Positions 24,534 through 32,527 of a DNA stretch of 64,000 bases are shown here, piece after piece. Position 1 is the first letter of the stretch, and the number at the start of each line of letters is the position of its first letter. Source of the DNA: CALCTE01 sp045585835. GTDB taxonomy: Bacteria > Bacillota > Clostridia > Oscillospirales > CAG-272. Made by a program: the position numbers and the translations under genes. Under the pieces are notes generated by a model that did no database searches, had not been told where the DNA came from, and saw nothing but the letters and a program-made list of their open reading frames with translations. Where the stretch lies: positions 1-64,000 of the forward strand of contig JAZMZG010000012.1 in the NCBI GenBank assembly GCA_045585835.1, written 5' to 3'.

Positions 24534-24950
24534 ATGAAAAAACTGTTATGTACTTTACTTGCAATTCTTATGCTTGCGGGGGTATTTGCCGCTTGCACGA
24601 AGAAGGATTTAGGACCGCTTTGGGAAAGCGCTGCCTATACGGAAAACACCGAACTCGGAGAGGGTAAGACAACTATTACTCTTGATGTAGTCGCGGGAGA
24701 TAAGACCGTGACCTTTACGCTTAAGACGGACAAGACCGTTCTCGGCGACGTATTAAAAGACAATAATCTCGTAGAGGGAGACGAGGGAGAGTTCGGACTT
24801 TATATCACGTCCGTCAACGGAATTGAAGCCTCCTGGGAAAAAGACCAGGCTTATTGGAGCGTTTCCAAAAACGGCGAAATGCTTATGACCGGAGTCGACA
24901 GCACGAATATCGCAGACGGCGAAAAGTATGAGCTCACCTACACGAAGTAA
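24534..24950 (+). CDS. DUF4430 (transcobalamin C-terminal-like) lipoprotein
   Basis: 138 aa from the ATG at 24534 (GAAAGGAAAAG upstream). Lipoprotein signal MKKLLCTLLAILMLAGVF with lipobox FAAC (Cys21). The mature domain matches DUF4430: VLGDVLKDNNLVEGDEG, then YITSVNGIEAS and AYWSVSKNGEMLMTGVDS near the end. The domain is related to the C-terminal domain of transcobalamin and intrinsic factor. Directly behind a cobalamin riboswitch and before an ECF S component, it is best explained as a surface corrinoid-binding lipoprotein that feeds the transporter; binding itself is inference. Confidence 0.88.
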   Translation: MKKLLCTLLAILMLAGVFAACTKKDLGPLWESAAYTENTELGEGKTTITLDVVAGDKTVTFTLKTDKTVLGDVLKDNNLVEGDEGEFGLYITSVNGIEASWEKDQAYWSVSKNGEMLMTGVDSTNIADGEKYELTYTK

Positions 24951-25470
24951 AAGGTATTACCTGTTTTATTTGGTCATATTCGCCGTATTCGGAGCGATGA
25001 TGTATATATCAAGACTTGTTCTGGCGGTACTGCCGAACATTCATTTAGTCGCGATGTTCATTATGACTTTTACGGCGGTTTACAGAGTGTATGCATTGAT
25101 ACCTATTTACATCTACGTTTTTTTGGAAGGATTTATGAGCGGATTCAGCCCTTGGTGGATACCGTACATATATATATGGACTGTATTATGGGCTATTTGC
25201 ATGTTGTTGCCGAAGAATATGCAAGAGAAAACCTCATATATCGTCTATCCCGTATTGGGTGCTTTGCACGGAATTTTTTTCGGTGTATTGTACGCACCCG
25301 TGCAGGCAATCATGTTTAATCTCGGTCTTTCGGGAATGATAACTTGGATAGCTTCGGGTTTTTGGTATGACGTTTTGCACGGTATCGGAAACTTTGCTAC
25401 GGGGTTTCTCGTGTACCCATTTGTTATGCTTTTGAAAAAGTTAGATTCAATATATGCTAAAAAAAGGTGA
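24928..25470 (+). CDS. ECF transporter S component, probably for cobalamin
   Basis: 180 aa with about six membrane segments (for example FYLVIFAVFGAMMYISRLVL, MFIMTFTAVYRVYALIPIYI). The ATG at 24928 overlaps the DUF4430 gene by 23 bases, so the two are coupled and share the riboswitch. S-component size and a conserved LHGIFFGVLYAPVQA segment support the call. Corrinoid specificity is inferred from the riboswitch and the DUF4430 partner; the EcfAAT module must be elsewhere. Confidence 0.85.
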   Translation: MSSPTRSKRYYLFYLVIFAVFGAMMYISRLVLAVLPNIHLVAMFIMTFTAVYRVYALIPIYIYVFLEGFMSGFSPWWIPYIYIWTVLWAICMLLPKNMQEKTSYIVYPVLGALHGIFFGVLYAPVQAIMFNLGLSGMITWIASGFWYDVLHGIGNFATGFLVYPFVMLLKKLDSIYAKKR

Positions 25471-25488
25471 ATTTTCTCACCTTTTTTT
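25459..25488 (+). terminator. Terminator of the B12 uptake operon
   Basis: AAAAAAAGGTGA (25459-25470) with TCACCTTTTTTT (25477-25488). The same AAAAGGTGA hairpin recurs at 26964-26993 before the second MATE gene. Confidence 0.88.
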
Positions 25489-25499
25489 AATTTTGTCCA

Positions 25500-25527
25500 T
25501 TGTGTTTTTGTTATATAGTGCTATTAT
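25500..25527 (+). promoter_or_regulatory. Promoter of MATE gene 1
   Basis: TTGTGT, 16 bases, TATTAT; the end of the spacer (TAGTGC) resembles the promoter of MATE gene 2. Confidence 0.65.
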
Positions 25528-25554
25528 GGAATTCGTATGAAGTGAGGTGCTTAT

Positions 25555-26940
25555 ATGTTTTTTGCCAAAAAGCATTTGCAAATAACGGAAGGAAAAATAC
25601 TTCCGAATACCATAAGATACACCATTCCGATAATCTTCACGAATCTCTTGCAGGTATTCTACGTTTCCGCAGGTATGTTCGTGCTCGGAAATTTTTCCGG
25701 TAACGAAAACGCTCTCGGAAGTGTCGGAAACGCCAACACTATAGTAAACCTTATCCTTTCCATCTTCATCGGTTTCGGCGCGGCGGTAAACATCGTTGTA
25801 TCCGAGGCGATAGGTGCGGGCGATAAGGCTCGTGCAAAACGTGCCGTACATACGTCGGTGCTCCTGGCGCTCATTCTCGGTGCTGTTGTCGGTGTCGTCG
25901 GATACATATTTGCGCCTACCTTCCTTACATGGATGGGCACGGACGTAGCATTTTTTGAAGGTTCCGTGCAATATATGCAGATATATTTTGCAGGTACGAT
26001 AGCAAACCTTTTGTACTTTTTCTGCGCGGGTATACTTCGCGCTAAAGGCGATGCCGTTCATCCTCTCGTATTTTCGACTATCGGCGGCCTTTGCAACGTA
26101 CTCTTGAATCTGCTTTTTGTTATCGTGTTCGGTATGGACGTTGACGGTGTCGCTTACGCGACCGTTGCAGCTCAGGTTATCCAAGCCGTTCTTATCGTAG
26201 TTTATATGTTCGGAAGAGACACAGACGATCCTTGCGGACTTAATATGAAGGAATTCGGATTTGACTTACGCGTATTCAAAGACTTGTTCTTTATCGGAAT
26301 GCCGCTTGTTATAAGAAGTGCCGCATTCGGATTCTCGAACATCATAATTCAAGTCGGCATAAATTCTCTCCTACCCATCTACGTTACCGCAAATACAGCC
26401 GCATACAACATCGAAAGCTATATCTATAACGTCTTAAACGCCTTCCACCATACCGCTCTTACGTTTACGGCGCAAAACTACGGCGCACGCAAGCTACCGA
26501 GAATGAAGAAGACGATGTATACCCTAATGGCAACTGTAACTGTTATAGGGCTTATACTCGGCGGACTTGCTGTCATCTTTGCCGAACCGCTTGTTGCAAT
26601 ATTTACAAAGGTGCCCGAGGCAGTGCCGCTCGGAAGAATCAAGCTTTTGTACGTTGCGATACCGTATCTCGTATGCGGTATTACGGAGGTGCTTACGGCT
26701 ATGCTTGCATCTTTGGGATATTCGGGACTTTCCACGATAATATGTCTTGCGGGCGTATGCGGAATAAGAATAGCGTGGGTATATACCGTTTTCCAAAAGT
26801 TCCACACATTTGAAATGCTGTTCTTCTCGTATCCGCTTTCTTGGTCGGTAACGGCTATAGTGCTTTACATAGCGACCTTGGTCGGCTATAAGAAGAAGGC
26901 GGCGATTTTGAGTGAAAAAGGACTTCTCGACCCCACTTGA
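25555..26940 (+). CDS. MATE family efflux transporter 1
   Basis: 461 aa, twelve predicted membrane segments in two six-helix halves. It opens with the MATE pattern EGKILPNTIRYTIPIIFTNL and FVLGNFSGNENALGSVG; the GAGDKARAKRAVHTSVLL loop and a C-terminal Lys-rich tail are typical. MATE proteins export drugs or metabolites using Na+ or H+ gradients; the substrate is not predictable. RBS GAGGTG lies before the ATG. Most of the sequence aligns with the next gene, including upstream region and terminator. Confidence 0.93.
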   Translation: MFFAKKHLQITEGKILPNTIRYTIPIIFTNLLQVFYVSAGMFVLGNFSGNENALGSVGNANTIVNLILSIFIGFGAAVNIVVSEAIGAGDKARAKRAVHTSVLLALILGAVVGVVGYIFAPTFLTWMGTDVAFFEGSVQYMQIYFAGTIANLLYFFCAGILRAKGDAVHPLVFSTIGGLCNVLLNLLFVIVFGMDVDGVAYATVAAQVIQAVLIVVYMFGRDTDDPCGLNMKEFGFDLRVFKDLFFIGMPLVIRSAAFGFSNIIIQVGINSLLPIYVTANTAAYNIESYIYNVLNAFHHTALTFTAQNYGARKLPRMKKTMYTLMATVTVIGLILGGLAVIFAEPLVAIFTKVPEAVPLGRIKLLYVAIPYLVCGITEVLTAMLASLGYSGLSTIICLAGVCGIRIAWVYTVFQKFHTFEMLFFSYPLSWSVTAIVLYIATLVGYKKKAAILSEKGLLDPT

Positions 26941-26963
26941 CGAGCCTAAACGAGATAATATCG

Positions 26964-26994
26964 AAAAAAGGTGAATGTTTTTTCACCTTTTTTT
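26964..26994 (+). terminator. Terminator between the tandem MATE genes
   Basis: AAAAAAGGTGAA (26964-26975) with TTCACCTTTTTT (26982-26993). Confidence 0.85.
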
Positions 26995-27003
26995 GTTTTC
27001 CTA

Positions 27004-27031
27004 TTGCTTTTTCATTTTGTTGTGCTATATT
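27004..27031 (+). promoter_or_regulatory. Promoter of MATE gene 2
   Basis: TTGCTT, 16 bases, TATATT, the same spacing and spacer end (TTGTGC) as the promoter of MATE gene 1. Confidence 0.6.
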
Positions 27032-27058
27032 GTTCTTGTACGGAAAAGAGGTGCTTTT

Positions 27059-28435
27059 ATGCTTTCTTCAAAAAAGAATTTGCAGATAACCGAGGGTAAA
27101 ATACTCCCGAATGCGCTTAGGTATACTATTCCGATAATCTTAACGAATCTTTTGCAGGTGTTTTATAACTCTGCGGATATGTTCGTTCTCGGAAATTTTT
27201 GCGAAAACGAGTATGCTCTCGGAAGCGTCGGCTGTACGTCCTCGCTCATAAGCCTCATACTTTCGCTGTTTTTGGGGTTCAGTGCCGCGGTAAGTGTGAC
27301 CGTATCCAAAGCGATAGGTGCAAAGAACAGAAAGCTTGCACAACGAACCGTTCATACGGCTGTATTGCTCGCTCTTGTACTCGGCGTTGCAGTCACCTTT
27401 ATCGGAATCACGTTCACTCCCACTTTTCTTTCTTGGATGGGAACGGGCAAAGAGTATTTTGACGGCGCCGTAAAATATATGCAGATATATTTCGCGGGCT
27501 CCATCGCCAATATAATGTACTTTTTCTGTGCAGGCATACTTCGCGCAAAAGGTGATACCGTTCGTCCTCTCATCTATTCGTCCATTGGCGGCGCTTGTAA
27601 CGTAGTGCTTAATTTGGTATTCGTGCTTGCGTTTGGTATGGACGTGGACGGTGTTGCCATAGCGACGGTTGCCGCACAAGTTATACAGGCTACCCTTACC
27701 CTTATACACATGTTCCGCGCAAAGTTCGATGACCCGTGCAAACTCAAGATTAAAAGACTGTGCTTTGATATGCACATATTCAGCGAACTCGTCAGAGTCG
27801 GTATTCCGCTCGGACTTCGAAGCAGCGCATTCGGTATCTCGAACGTCATTATCCAGACGGGCGTAAATTCCCTGCCGCCTATTTGCGTTACGGCAAACAC
27901 TGCGGCAAGCAACGTTGAAACGTACATATTCAATATACTTAACTCTTTTTACCATACGACCCTTACGTTTACTTCTCAAAACTACGGCGCACGCAACTTC
28001 AAGAGAATGAAGAAGACGATGTACATTTTGATGTGCACCGTAACAGTTATCGGAATATTGCTTGGAGCAGTTGCCGTTTTGTTTGCGGAACCTCTTATTG
28101 CAATATTCAAAAACGACCCCGAGGTAATAGCGATAGGAAAAATAAAGCTGGCGTATATCGCAATATCGTATTTCCTTTGCGGAATTATGGAAACACTTAC
28201 TGCGATGCTTACCTCTATGGGATATGCGGGTCTTTCGACCGTCGTATCTCTTGCGGGCGTATGCGGAATAAGAATAGTGTGGGTATACACTATATTCCAA
28301 AGCATACATACCCTCCAAACGCTTTATCTGTCATATCCGATCTCTTGGTCGATAACGGCGCTGATCTTGTATATTTCGGTTTTATATTTCTATAAAAAGA
28401 AGCTGTCTTGTTTTGAAGAAAAAACGACAGCTTGA
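27059..28435 (+). CDS. MATE family efflux transporter 2
   Basis: 458 aa from the ATG at 27059 (AGAGGTG upstream; the frame stays open to 26975 but runs back through the terminator and promoter). It is a close paralogue of MATE 1: EGKILPNALRYTIPIILTNL, FVLGNFCENEYALGSVG, FTSQNYGARNFKRMKKTMY. Twelve membrane segments. The pair arose by tandem duplication of a whole terminator-promoter-gene unit. Differences concentrate in loops, so the two may differ in substrate. Confidence 0.92.
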   Translation: MLSSKKNLQITEGKILPNALRYTIPIILTNLLQVFYNSADMFVLGNFCENEYALGSVGCTSSLISLILSLFLGFSAAVSVTVSKAIGAKNRKLAQRTVHTAVLLALVLGVAVTFIGITFTPTFLSWMGTGKEYFDGAVKYMQIYFAGSIANIMYFFCAGILRAKGDTVRPLIYSSIGGACNVVLNLVFVLAFGMDVDGVAIATVAAQVIQATLTLIHMFRAKFDDPCKLKIKRLCFDMHIFSELVRVGIPLGLRSSAFGISNVIIQTGVNSLPPICVTANTAASNVETYIFNILNSFYHTTLTFTSQNYGARNFKRMKKTMYILMCTVTVIGILLGAVAVLFAEPLIAIFKNDPEVIAIGKIKLAYIAISYFLCGIMETLTAMLTSMGYAGLSTVVSLAGVCGIRIVWVYTIFQSIHTLQTLYLSYPISWSITALILYISVLYFYKKKLSCFEEKTTA

Positions 28436-28448
28436 GTTGGAATAACGA

Positions 28449-28490
28449 AACGCCCTTGAAAGAAGTTATCTTTCGAGGGCGTTGTTTTAT
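28449..28490 (+). terminator. Terminator of MATE gene 2
   Basis: AACGCCC-TT-GAAAGA pairs with TCTTTC-GA-GGGCGTT across one internal mismatch, then TTTTAT. Confidence 0.8.
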
Positions 28491-28499
28491 ATACAAAAA

Positions 28500-28541
28500 T
28501 TCACCCAAGTGCCCTTTCGGACGCTTGGGTGAAATTTTTTT
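28500..28541. terminator. Terminator of the cupin gene
   Basis: TTCACCCAAG (28500-28509) with CTTGGGTGAA (28524-28533). A T run follows on the plus side, and an A/T-rich flank allows use on the minus strand after the cupin. Confidence 0.75.
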
Positions 28542-28552
28542 ATGCTTTGGAA

Positions 28553-28978
28553 TTAGTCCTCGTCGATGGTCTTGAAAGACTTGCCCCACATATTCATTCT
28601 TGCTTCATAAGCTTCGTTGAAGCGGTAATCCTTCCAGAAGGTGAGGATCTCAAGAGGCTCGTCGCTTTCGCCGTTTTTGAGAGCGTGGAAGCATCCCTTG
28701 GGAATAAAGATGACCTGGTTGTCGTAAACGTCAACGGTCTTGTCACCGAGAACGCACTTGCCGTGGCCTTTGAGGATGTAGTAGATCTCGTCTTCTTCGT
28801 GAGCTGCACCGCCGAGATCAACGTGGGGAGGAACGGTTCCGTGGTTCATCTGGATAACACCGTCGCGACCCGTGATAACGTGGTCGAGGATCATTCTGGA
28901 CTGATAGCCGTCACCAAAGATAAGGGGTTTTACTTTGTCTACGTCAACTACCAATGAGTCAAGTTGCTTTTCTGCCAT
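28553..28978 (-). CDS. Cupin-domain protein
   Basis: 141 aa, a single cupin barrel. Metal-site motif 1 appears as PPHVDLGGAAHEEDEIYYIL (His...His-x-Glu-Glu-Asp-Glu) and motif 2 as PKGCFHALKNG. Such small cupins are isomerases, dioxygenase-like enzymes or sensors of small molecules; no substrate is indicated. AAAGGAG precedes the ATG. It is transcribed alone, downstream of the rodA stop, against the MATE genes. Confidence 0.88.
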   Translation of the reverse strand: MAEKQLDSLVVDVDKVKPLIFGDGYQSRMILDHVITGRDGVIQMNHGTVPPHVDLGGAAHEEDEIYYILKGHGKCVLGDKTVDVYDNQVIFIPKGCFHALKNGESDEPLEILTFWKDYRFNEAYEARMNMWGKSFKTIDED

Positions 28979-29073
28979 TTTTATGTCTCCTTTATATAAA
29001 ATATTTAACCTCTAACAATATATACTTATTTCGCTTGTAATGTGTTAACAAATTGTTAACTTTCTCAAATATT

Positions 29074-30219
29074 TTAATATCGCAGGGCGAATTTGTCATT
29101 GTGAAGCGAAAAATAAATGTTTTTGCGTGCCGATACCGCAAGTGCGATGCCGATTCCGATGTAGATACTGAGCACTGAGGAGCCGCCGTAGCTGAAAAAA
29201 GGAAGCGGGATGCCGATAACGGGAAGTATGCCAAGACACATACCGATATTTTCGACTACTTGGAATATGAGCATCGACGCAATACCCACGCATATATAAC
29301 CGCCGGCGTCGCTGTGAGACTGACGCGCAATTTTAAGTATTTTAAAAATCAAAAGAGCCAATACGGCAAGGCCGATAAGACAGCCGATAAGACCGAAATC
29401 TTCGCCGAGCACCGAAAATGCAAAGTCTGTTTCTTGCTTCGGGACTTTTCCGCTTGACGTAAGATAGCCGTTTTGGTAACCCGAGCCGGTCAGTTTTCCG
29501 AGCGATATTGCTTTTCTGCTTTGTATCTGCTGATATCCCCAATTCAAAGGGTCAAGGTCGGGATTAAAGCCGACGAGTATTCTTTTTCTTCTGTATTCGG
29601 GCAAGAATTTCCAAATGATAGGCGATGCTATCACCGCAGAGCCCAAAGCAACGCCGAAATACCAGGGACTCAGTCCCGCATAGAAGCACATCGCAACGAA
29701 CATAACCAGAAATACGAGCGCGGAGCCGAGATCGCCTTGCAGTATTACGAGGCCTACGATAACTCCCATATGAAGTATCAGGAGCGCTACGTTTTTGAAG
29801 CTGTTTATGTTTTGCTTTGCAGAATCGAGATGGCTTGCAAAGGTTACGGCGAATATGAGCTTCGCAAATTCTGCCGTTTGGAAGTTGAAGGGGACACCGG
29901 GGATAGCAAGCCAAGATTTACTGCCGACCTCATCGCCGTGACCGAATAAAAGCGTCAGCACGAGAAGCCCGACGATGCCTATATAGAATATCTTGGAAAA
30001 ACGAAGTACGAGATCGTAGTCCATTACTGAAACGACGAACATAAGCACGATGCCTATGAGCGTTGCGATAAGTTGTGTCAACAAATATCTTGACGAATCG
30101 GTATAAGCCGTTGCGCTTTTGCAAACTACAAGTCCGAAAACAGAGCACAAAAACGCAAATATTATCAAACTGTAATCAAGAGTTTTAAAATACTTCTTCA
30201 CTCCTGCGGATATTGCCAT
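29074..30219 (-). CDS. rodA: RodA/FtsW-family peptidoglycan glycosyltransferase
   Basis: 381 aa from the ATG at 30219, which has AAAGGAG upstream; the frame stays open to 30276 without a ribosome site. A SEDS protein with about ten membrane segments, AIPGVPFNFQTAEFAKLIFA near the middle (QTAE replaces the usual QPSE), EDFGLIGCLIGLAVL, and the C-terminal IPLPFFSYGGSSVLSIYIG. SEDS enzymes polymerise lipid II with a class B PBP. I call it RodA because the dcw cluster has its own FtsW at 37295; no mreB or pbp2 is nearby, so the assignment rests on elimination. Confidence 0.85.
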   Translation of the reverse strand: MAISAGVKKYFKTLDYSLIIFAFLCSVFGLVVCKSATAYTDSSRYLLTQLIATLIGIVLMFVVSVMDYDLVLRFSKIFYIGIVGLLVLTLLFGHGDEVGSKSWLAIPGVPFNFQTAEFAKLIFAVTFASHLDSAKQNINSFKNVALLILHMGVIVGLVILQGDLGSALVFLVMFVAMCFYAGLSPWYFGVALGSAVIASPIIWKFLPEYRRKRILVGFNPDLDPLNWGYQQIQSRKAISLGKLTGSGYQNGYLTSSGKVPKQETDFAFSVLGEDFGLIGCLIGLAVLALLIFKILKIARQSHSDAGGYICVGIASMLIFQVVENIGMCLGILPVIGIPLPFFSYGGSSVLSIYIGIGIALAVSARKNIYFSLHNDKFALRY

Positions 30220-30266
30220 TTTATGCTCCTTTCCCAAGAATTTGCCATAAATCATACAGCAATCAT

Positions 30267-30295
30267 ATTTTATCATTTATTTGTCCGAAAAGCAA
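30267..30295 (-). promoter_or_regulatory. Promoter of rodA
   Basis: Minus strand TTGCTT, 17 bases, TAAAAT with an extended -10 TGA. It diverges from the mraZ promoter 100 bases away. Confidence 0.75.
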
Positions 30296-30372
30296 TCCTT
30301 TTTTACCGTATTGAAAAAAATTGAACAAAAATAAAAATATTGAAAAAAATCGAAAAAATACCAAAAAAACTA

Positions 30373-30400
30373 TTGCAAAATCAAAATTTTCGTGTATACT
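30373..30400 (+). promoter_or_regulatory. Promoter of the dcw cluster
   Basis: TTGCAA (30373-30378), 16 bases, TATACT (30395-30400); a second TATAAT starts 4 bases later. The region upstream is an A-rich UP-like tract. Confidence 0.7.
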
Positions 30401-30469
30401 ATAATCATAAGGCGCAAAAATGCCTAAAAAGGTTTAAAGTGGATCAAATCTTATAAAGGAGGTGCGAAT

Positions 30470-30889
30470 ATGCTCAACGGAAGATACAGCTTTAATATTA
30501 ACGAAAAGGGCAGATTGTTCGTGCCTTCGAAAATGAGAGATAATTTGGGAACTAAATTCATTCTTTCCAAATCTCCCACGGACAAGTGCCTCGTAATATA
30601 TCCTATGGAAAAATGGGAAAAGATACTTGAGAAGCTTGAGCAGAATTCGACTGCGACAAAGGGCGTAAGAAGAAGACTTTTCGGAAACGCCGAGGAGATG
30701 GAAACGGACAAGCAGGGAAGAATAATCGTCCCGCAGACTTTGAGGGAATTTGCAGACCTTGACGGCGAGGTCACGATCATCGGAACGGGCGACAGCGTGG
30801 AGATATGGAACGCAGAAACCTATGCCGAGTACGAAGCTGCCGAAGACGGCGAAGCGATGGAAAAATTGCTTATAGAGTACGGACTTTGA
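30470..30889 (+). CDS. mraZ: Transcriptional regulator MraZ
   Basis: 139 aa with the duplicated SpoVT/AbrB-like half: LNGRYSFNINEKGRLFVPSK (residues 2-21) and ETDKQGRIIVPQTLREFADL in the second half. MraZ forms ring-shaped oligomers and represses its own dcw operon. AAAGGAGGTG precedes the ATG. It is the first gene of the cluster, one base before rsmH. A single AAAGTGG near 30436 is the only candidate operator I see. Confidence 0.95.
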   Translation: MLNGRYSFNINEKGRLFVPSKMRDNLGTKFILSKSPTDKCLVIYPMEKWEKILEKLEQNSTATKGVRRRLFGNAEEMETDKQGRIIVPQTLREFADLDGEVTIIGTGDSVEIWNAETYAEYEAAEDGEAMEKLLIEYGL

Positions 30890-30890
30890 T

Positions 30891-31823
30891 ATGAGTGAAT
30901 TTGTACATATTTCGGTTCTCGCAAATGAAACGATAGACGGACTTTGTGTAAAGCCCGACGGGATATACGTTGACTGTACGCTTGGCGGCGGCGGGCATTC
31001 GAGCCTCGTTCTTGAAAAGCTTGAAACGGGCAGACTTATTGCAATTGACCAAGACGAATACGCAATAGGAAGAGCAAAGGAAAGACTTGCGCAGTACGAA
31101 GATAAGATAACGTACGTCAACGATAACTTCAGAAATTTAAAAGCGATACTTGAAACCTACGCACCCGACGGCGTCGACGGAGTTATGATGGACCTCGGAG
31201 TTTCTTCGTTTCAGCTTGATATGGCGGAAAGAGGCTTTTCCTACAACAACGATGCTCCCTTGGATATGAGGATGTCGGGCAAGGGCAAGAGTGCGTACGA
31301 TGTCGTAAACACTTATACGGAAAGTGAGTTAAGACGTATATTGCGTGATTACGGCGACGAGAAATTCGCACAGAGGATAGCGTTTAATATCGTAAAGGAA
31401 AGAGAGCAAAAACCTATAGAAACGACGCTTGAGCTTTCGGAGATAATAAAGAAATCCATTCCGATGAAAGTCAGAGAAAAGGGACACCACCCCGCCAAAA
31501 AAAGCTTTCAGGCGATAAGGATAGAGGTAAACGACGAGCTTGCGATAATAAATTCGGCTATAAGCGATGCGGTAGACAGCTTAAAAAAGGGCGGAAGACT
31601 TGCGGTGATAAGCTTCCATTCTCTTGAAGATAAAGCGGTCAAGCATGCGATGGCGGAAAATGCAAAGGGCTGTGAATGTCCGAGCTCATTTCCCGTATGT
31701 GTATGCGGCAAAAAACCAAAGATATCAATATTAACAAAGAGCGCAATAACGTCTTCGGACGAGGAACTTGAAAACAACCCGAGAGCAAGAAGCGCAAAGC
31801 TCAGGGTGGCTGAAAAAATATAA
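30891..31823 (+). CDS. rsmH: 16S rRNA m4C1402 methyltransferase
   Basis: 310 aa. The SAM-binding motif DCTLGGGGHS lies near residues 28-37, with IAIDQDEYAIGRAKERL following. VMMDLGVSSFQLDMAERGFS and KSFQAIRIEVNDELAI are family signatures. It methylates N4 of C1402 in 16S rRNA in the decoding centre. It begins one base after the mraZ stop. A Cys-rich patch near the end (CECPSSFPVCVCGKK) is common in Firmicute RsmH. Confidence 0.95.
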   Translation: MSEFVHISVLANETIDGLCVKPDGIYVDCTLGGGGHSSLVLEKLETGRLIAIDQDEYAIGRAKERLAQYEDKITYVNDNFRNLKAILETYAPDGVDGVMMDLGVSSFQLDMAERGFSYNNDAPLDMRMSGKGKSAYDVVNTYTESELRRILRDYGDEKFAQRIAFNIVKEREQKPIETTLELSEIIKKSIPMKVREKGHHPAKKSFQAIRIEVNDELAIINSAISDAVDSLKKGGRLAVISFHSLEDKAVKHAMAENAKGCECPSSFPVCVCGKKPKISILTKSAITSSDEELENNPRARSAKLRVAEKI

Positions 31824-31845
31824 GAATAATAAATACGGAGGGAAA

Positions 31846-32385
31846 ATGGCTAAAGTAAACACAAATCGTATATACGGAAAACAAACTGCAAATACGGCCG
31901 TGAAAAAGCCGCAAGTGGGCTCCTCCGTTTCCATAGTAAAGCCGCAGGAGAAAAAGAGTACAGCCGTTGCGGTTTCCACGAAAAAAGCGGGAACTAAAAT
32001 ACTCACAAAAAGCGTGCCCGTGGAAAACAAAAGCTTTCCTTTCGTGCTCGTGCTGTTTGCGCTGATATGCACGTCCATGATTATACTTATGGTATTTAAC
32101 TACGCTAAAAGATACGAGGCAAGCGTAATTTTATCAAATCAAGAAAGACAGCTTGAAAAGCTTCAAACGGAGCTTGCGACCTTAGAGGCACAAAACGAGA
32201 CCGCCGTATCGAGCCTTGAACTTCAAAGCTACAGTACAGAGCAGCTCGGATACGTATCGGGTGACTTGCTTCCGTACAGAGTTGTAAGTGTCGAAAGAGA
32301 GGACAGGATAATATCAAGCGAGCCGAACGAGCAAAAGGGCGGATTCGAGATACTTTTGTCAACAATCAAGGCGTTATTTGAATAA
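31846..32385 (+). CDS. ftsL: FtsL-like cell-division protein
   Basis: 179 aa from the ATG at 31846, which has GGAGGG upstream; an in-frame ATG at 31768 lies inside rsmH. Layout: basic, low-complexity cytoplasmic tail of about 70 residues, one membrane segment (FPFVLVLFALICTSMIILMV), then a coiled coil of the leucine-zipper type (NQERQLEKLQTELATLEAQN). This topology and the position between rsmH and a class B PBP identify it as FtsL rather than sequence similarity, which is low in this family. It would bind FtsQ/DivIC and activate FtsW-PBP2 at the septum. Confidence 0.8.
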   Translation: MAKVNTNRIYGKQTANTAVKKPQVGSSVSIVKPQEKKSTAVAVSTKKAGTKILTKSVPVENKSFPFVLVLFALICTSMIILMVFNYAKRYEASVILSNQERQLEKLQTELATLEAQNETAVSSLELQSYSTEQLGYVSGDLLPYRVVSVEREDRIISSEPNEQKGGFEILLSTIKALFE

Positions 32386-32415
32386 TTCTTTGCGACCTGC
32401 CATAAGATTACTTAA

Positions 32416-32488
32416 GGTTATGATTATGGTGGCTGCACCATGGTCGTATAACCAAAAGAGAGCTGCTTTACGGCAAGGCTCTCTTTTG
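32416..32488 (+). promoter_or_regulatory. Two strong hairpins between ftsL and the PBP gene
   Basis: Hairpin 1: GGTTAT-GATTATGGTG, GCTG loop, CACCATGGTC-GT-ATAACC (32416-32453), 16 pairs with two GU and a two-base bulge. Hairpin 2: CAAAAGAGAGC with GCTCTCTTTTG (32453-32488), 11 pairs, terminator-like with a T run inside the 3' arm. They occupy most of a 142-base gap in an otherwise tightly packed operon, so an attenuator, processing site or mobile palindromic element is likely. Confidence 0.6.
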
Positions 32489-32527
32489 CGGTTTAAAATG
32501 AAGTCGATTTTTGCTGAAAGCGGGTAA

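Noticed and set aside
27140..28318. 392-codon frame antisense to MATE gene 2
   Set aside because: It mirrors the transporter codons, is rich in Arg/Tyr/His as antisense frames are, and has no ribosome site or fold.
30436..30442. MraZ operator repeat
   Set aside because: Only a single AAAGTGG was found; MraZ operators are normally repeated boxes, so one copy is not enough to call.
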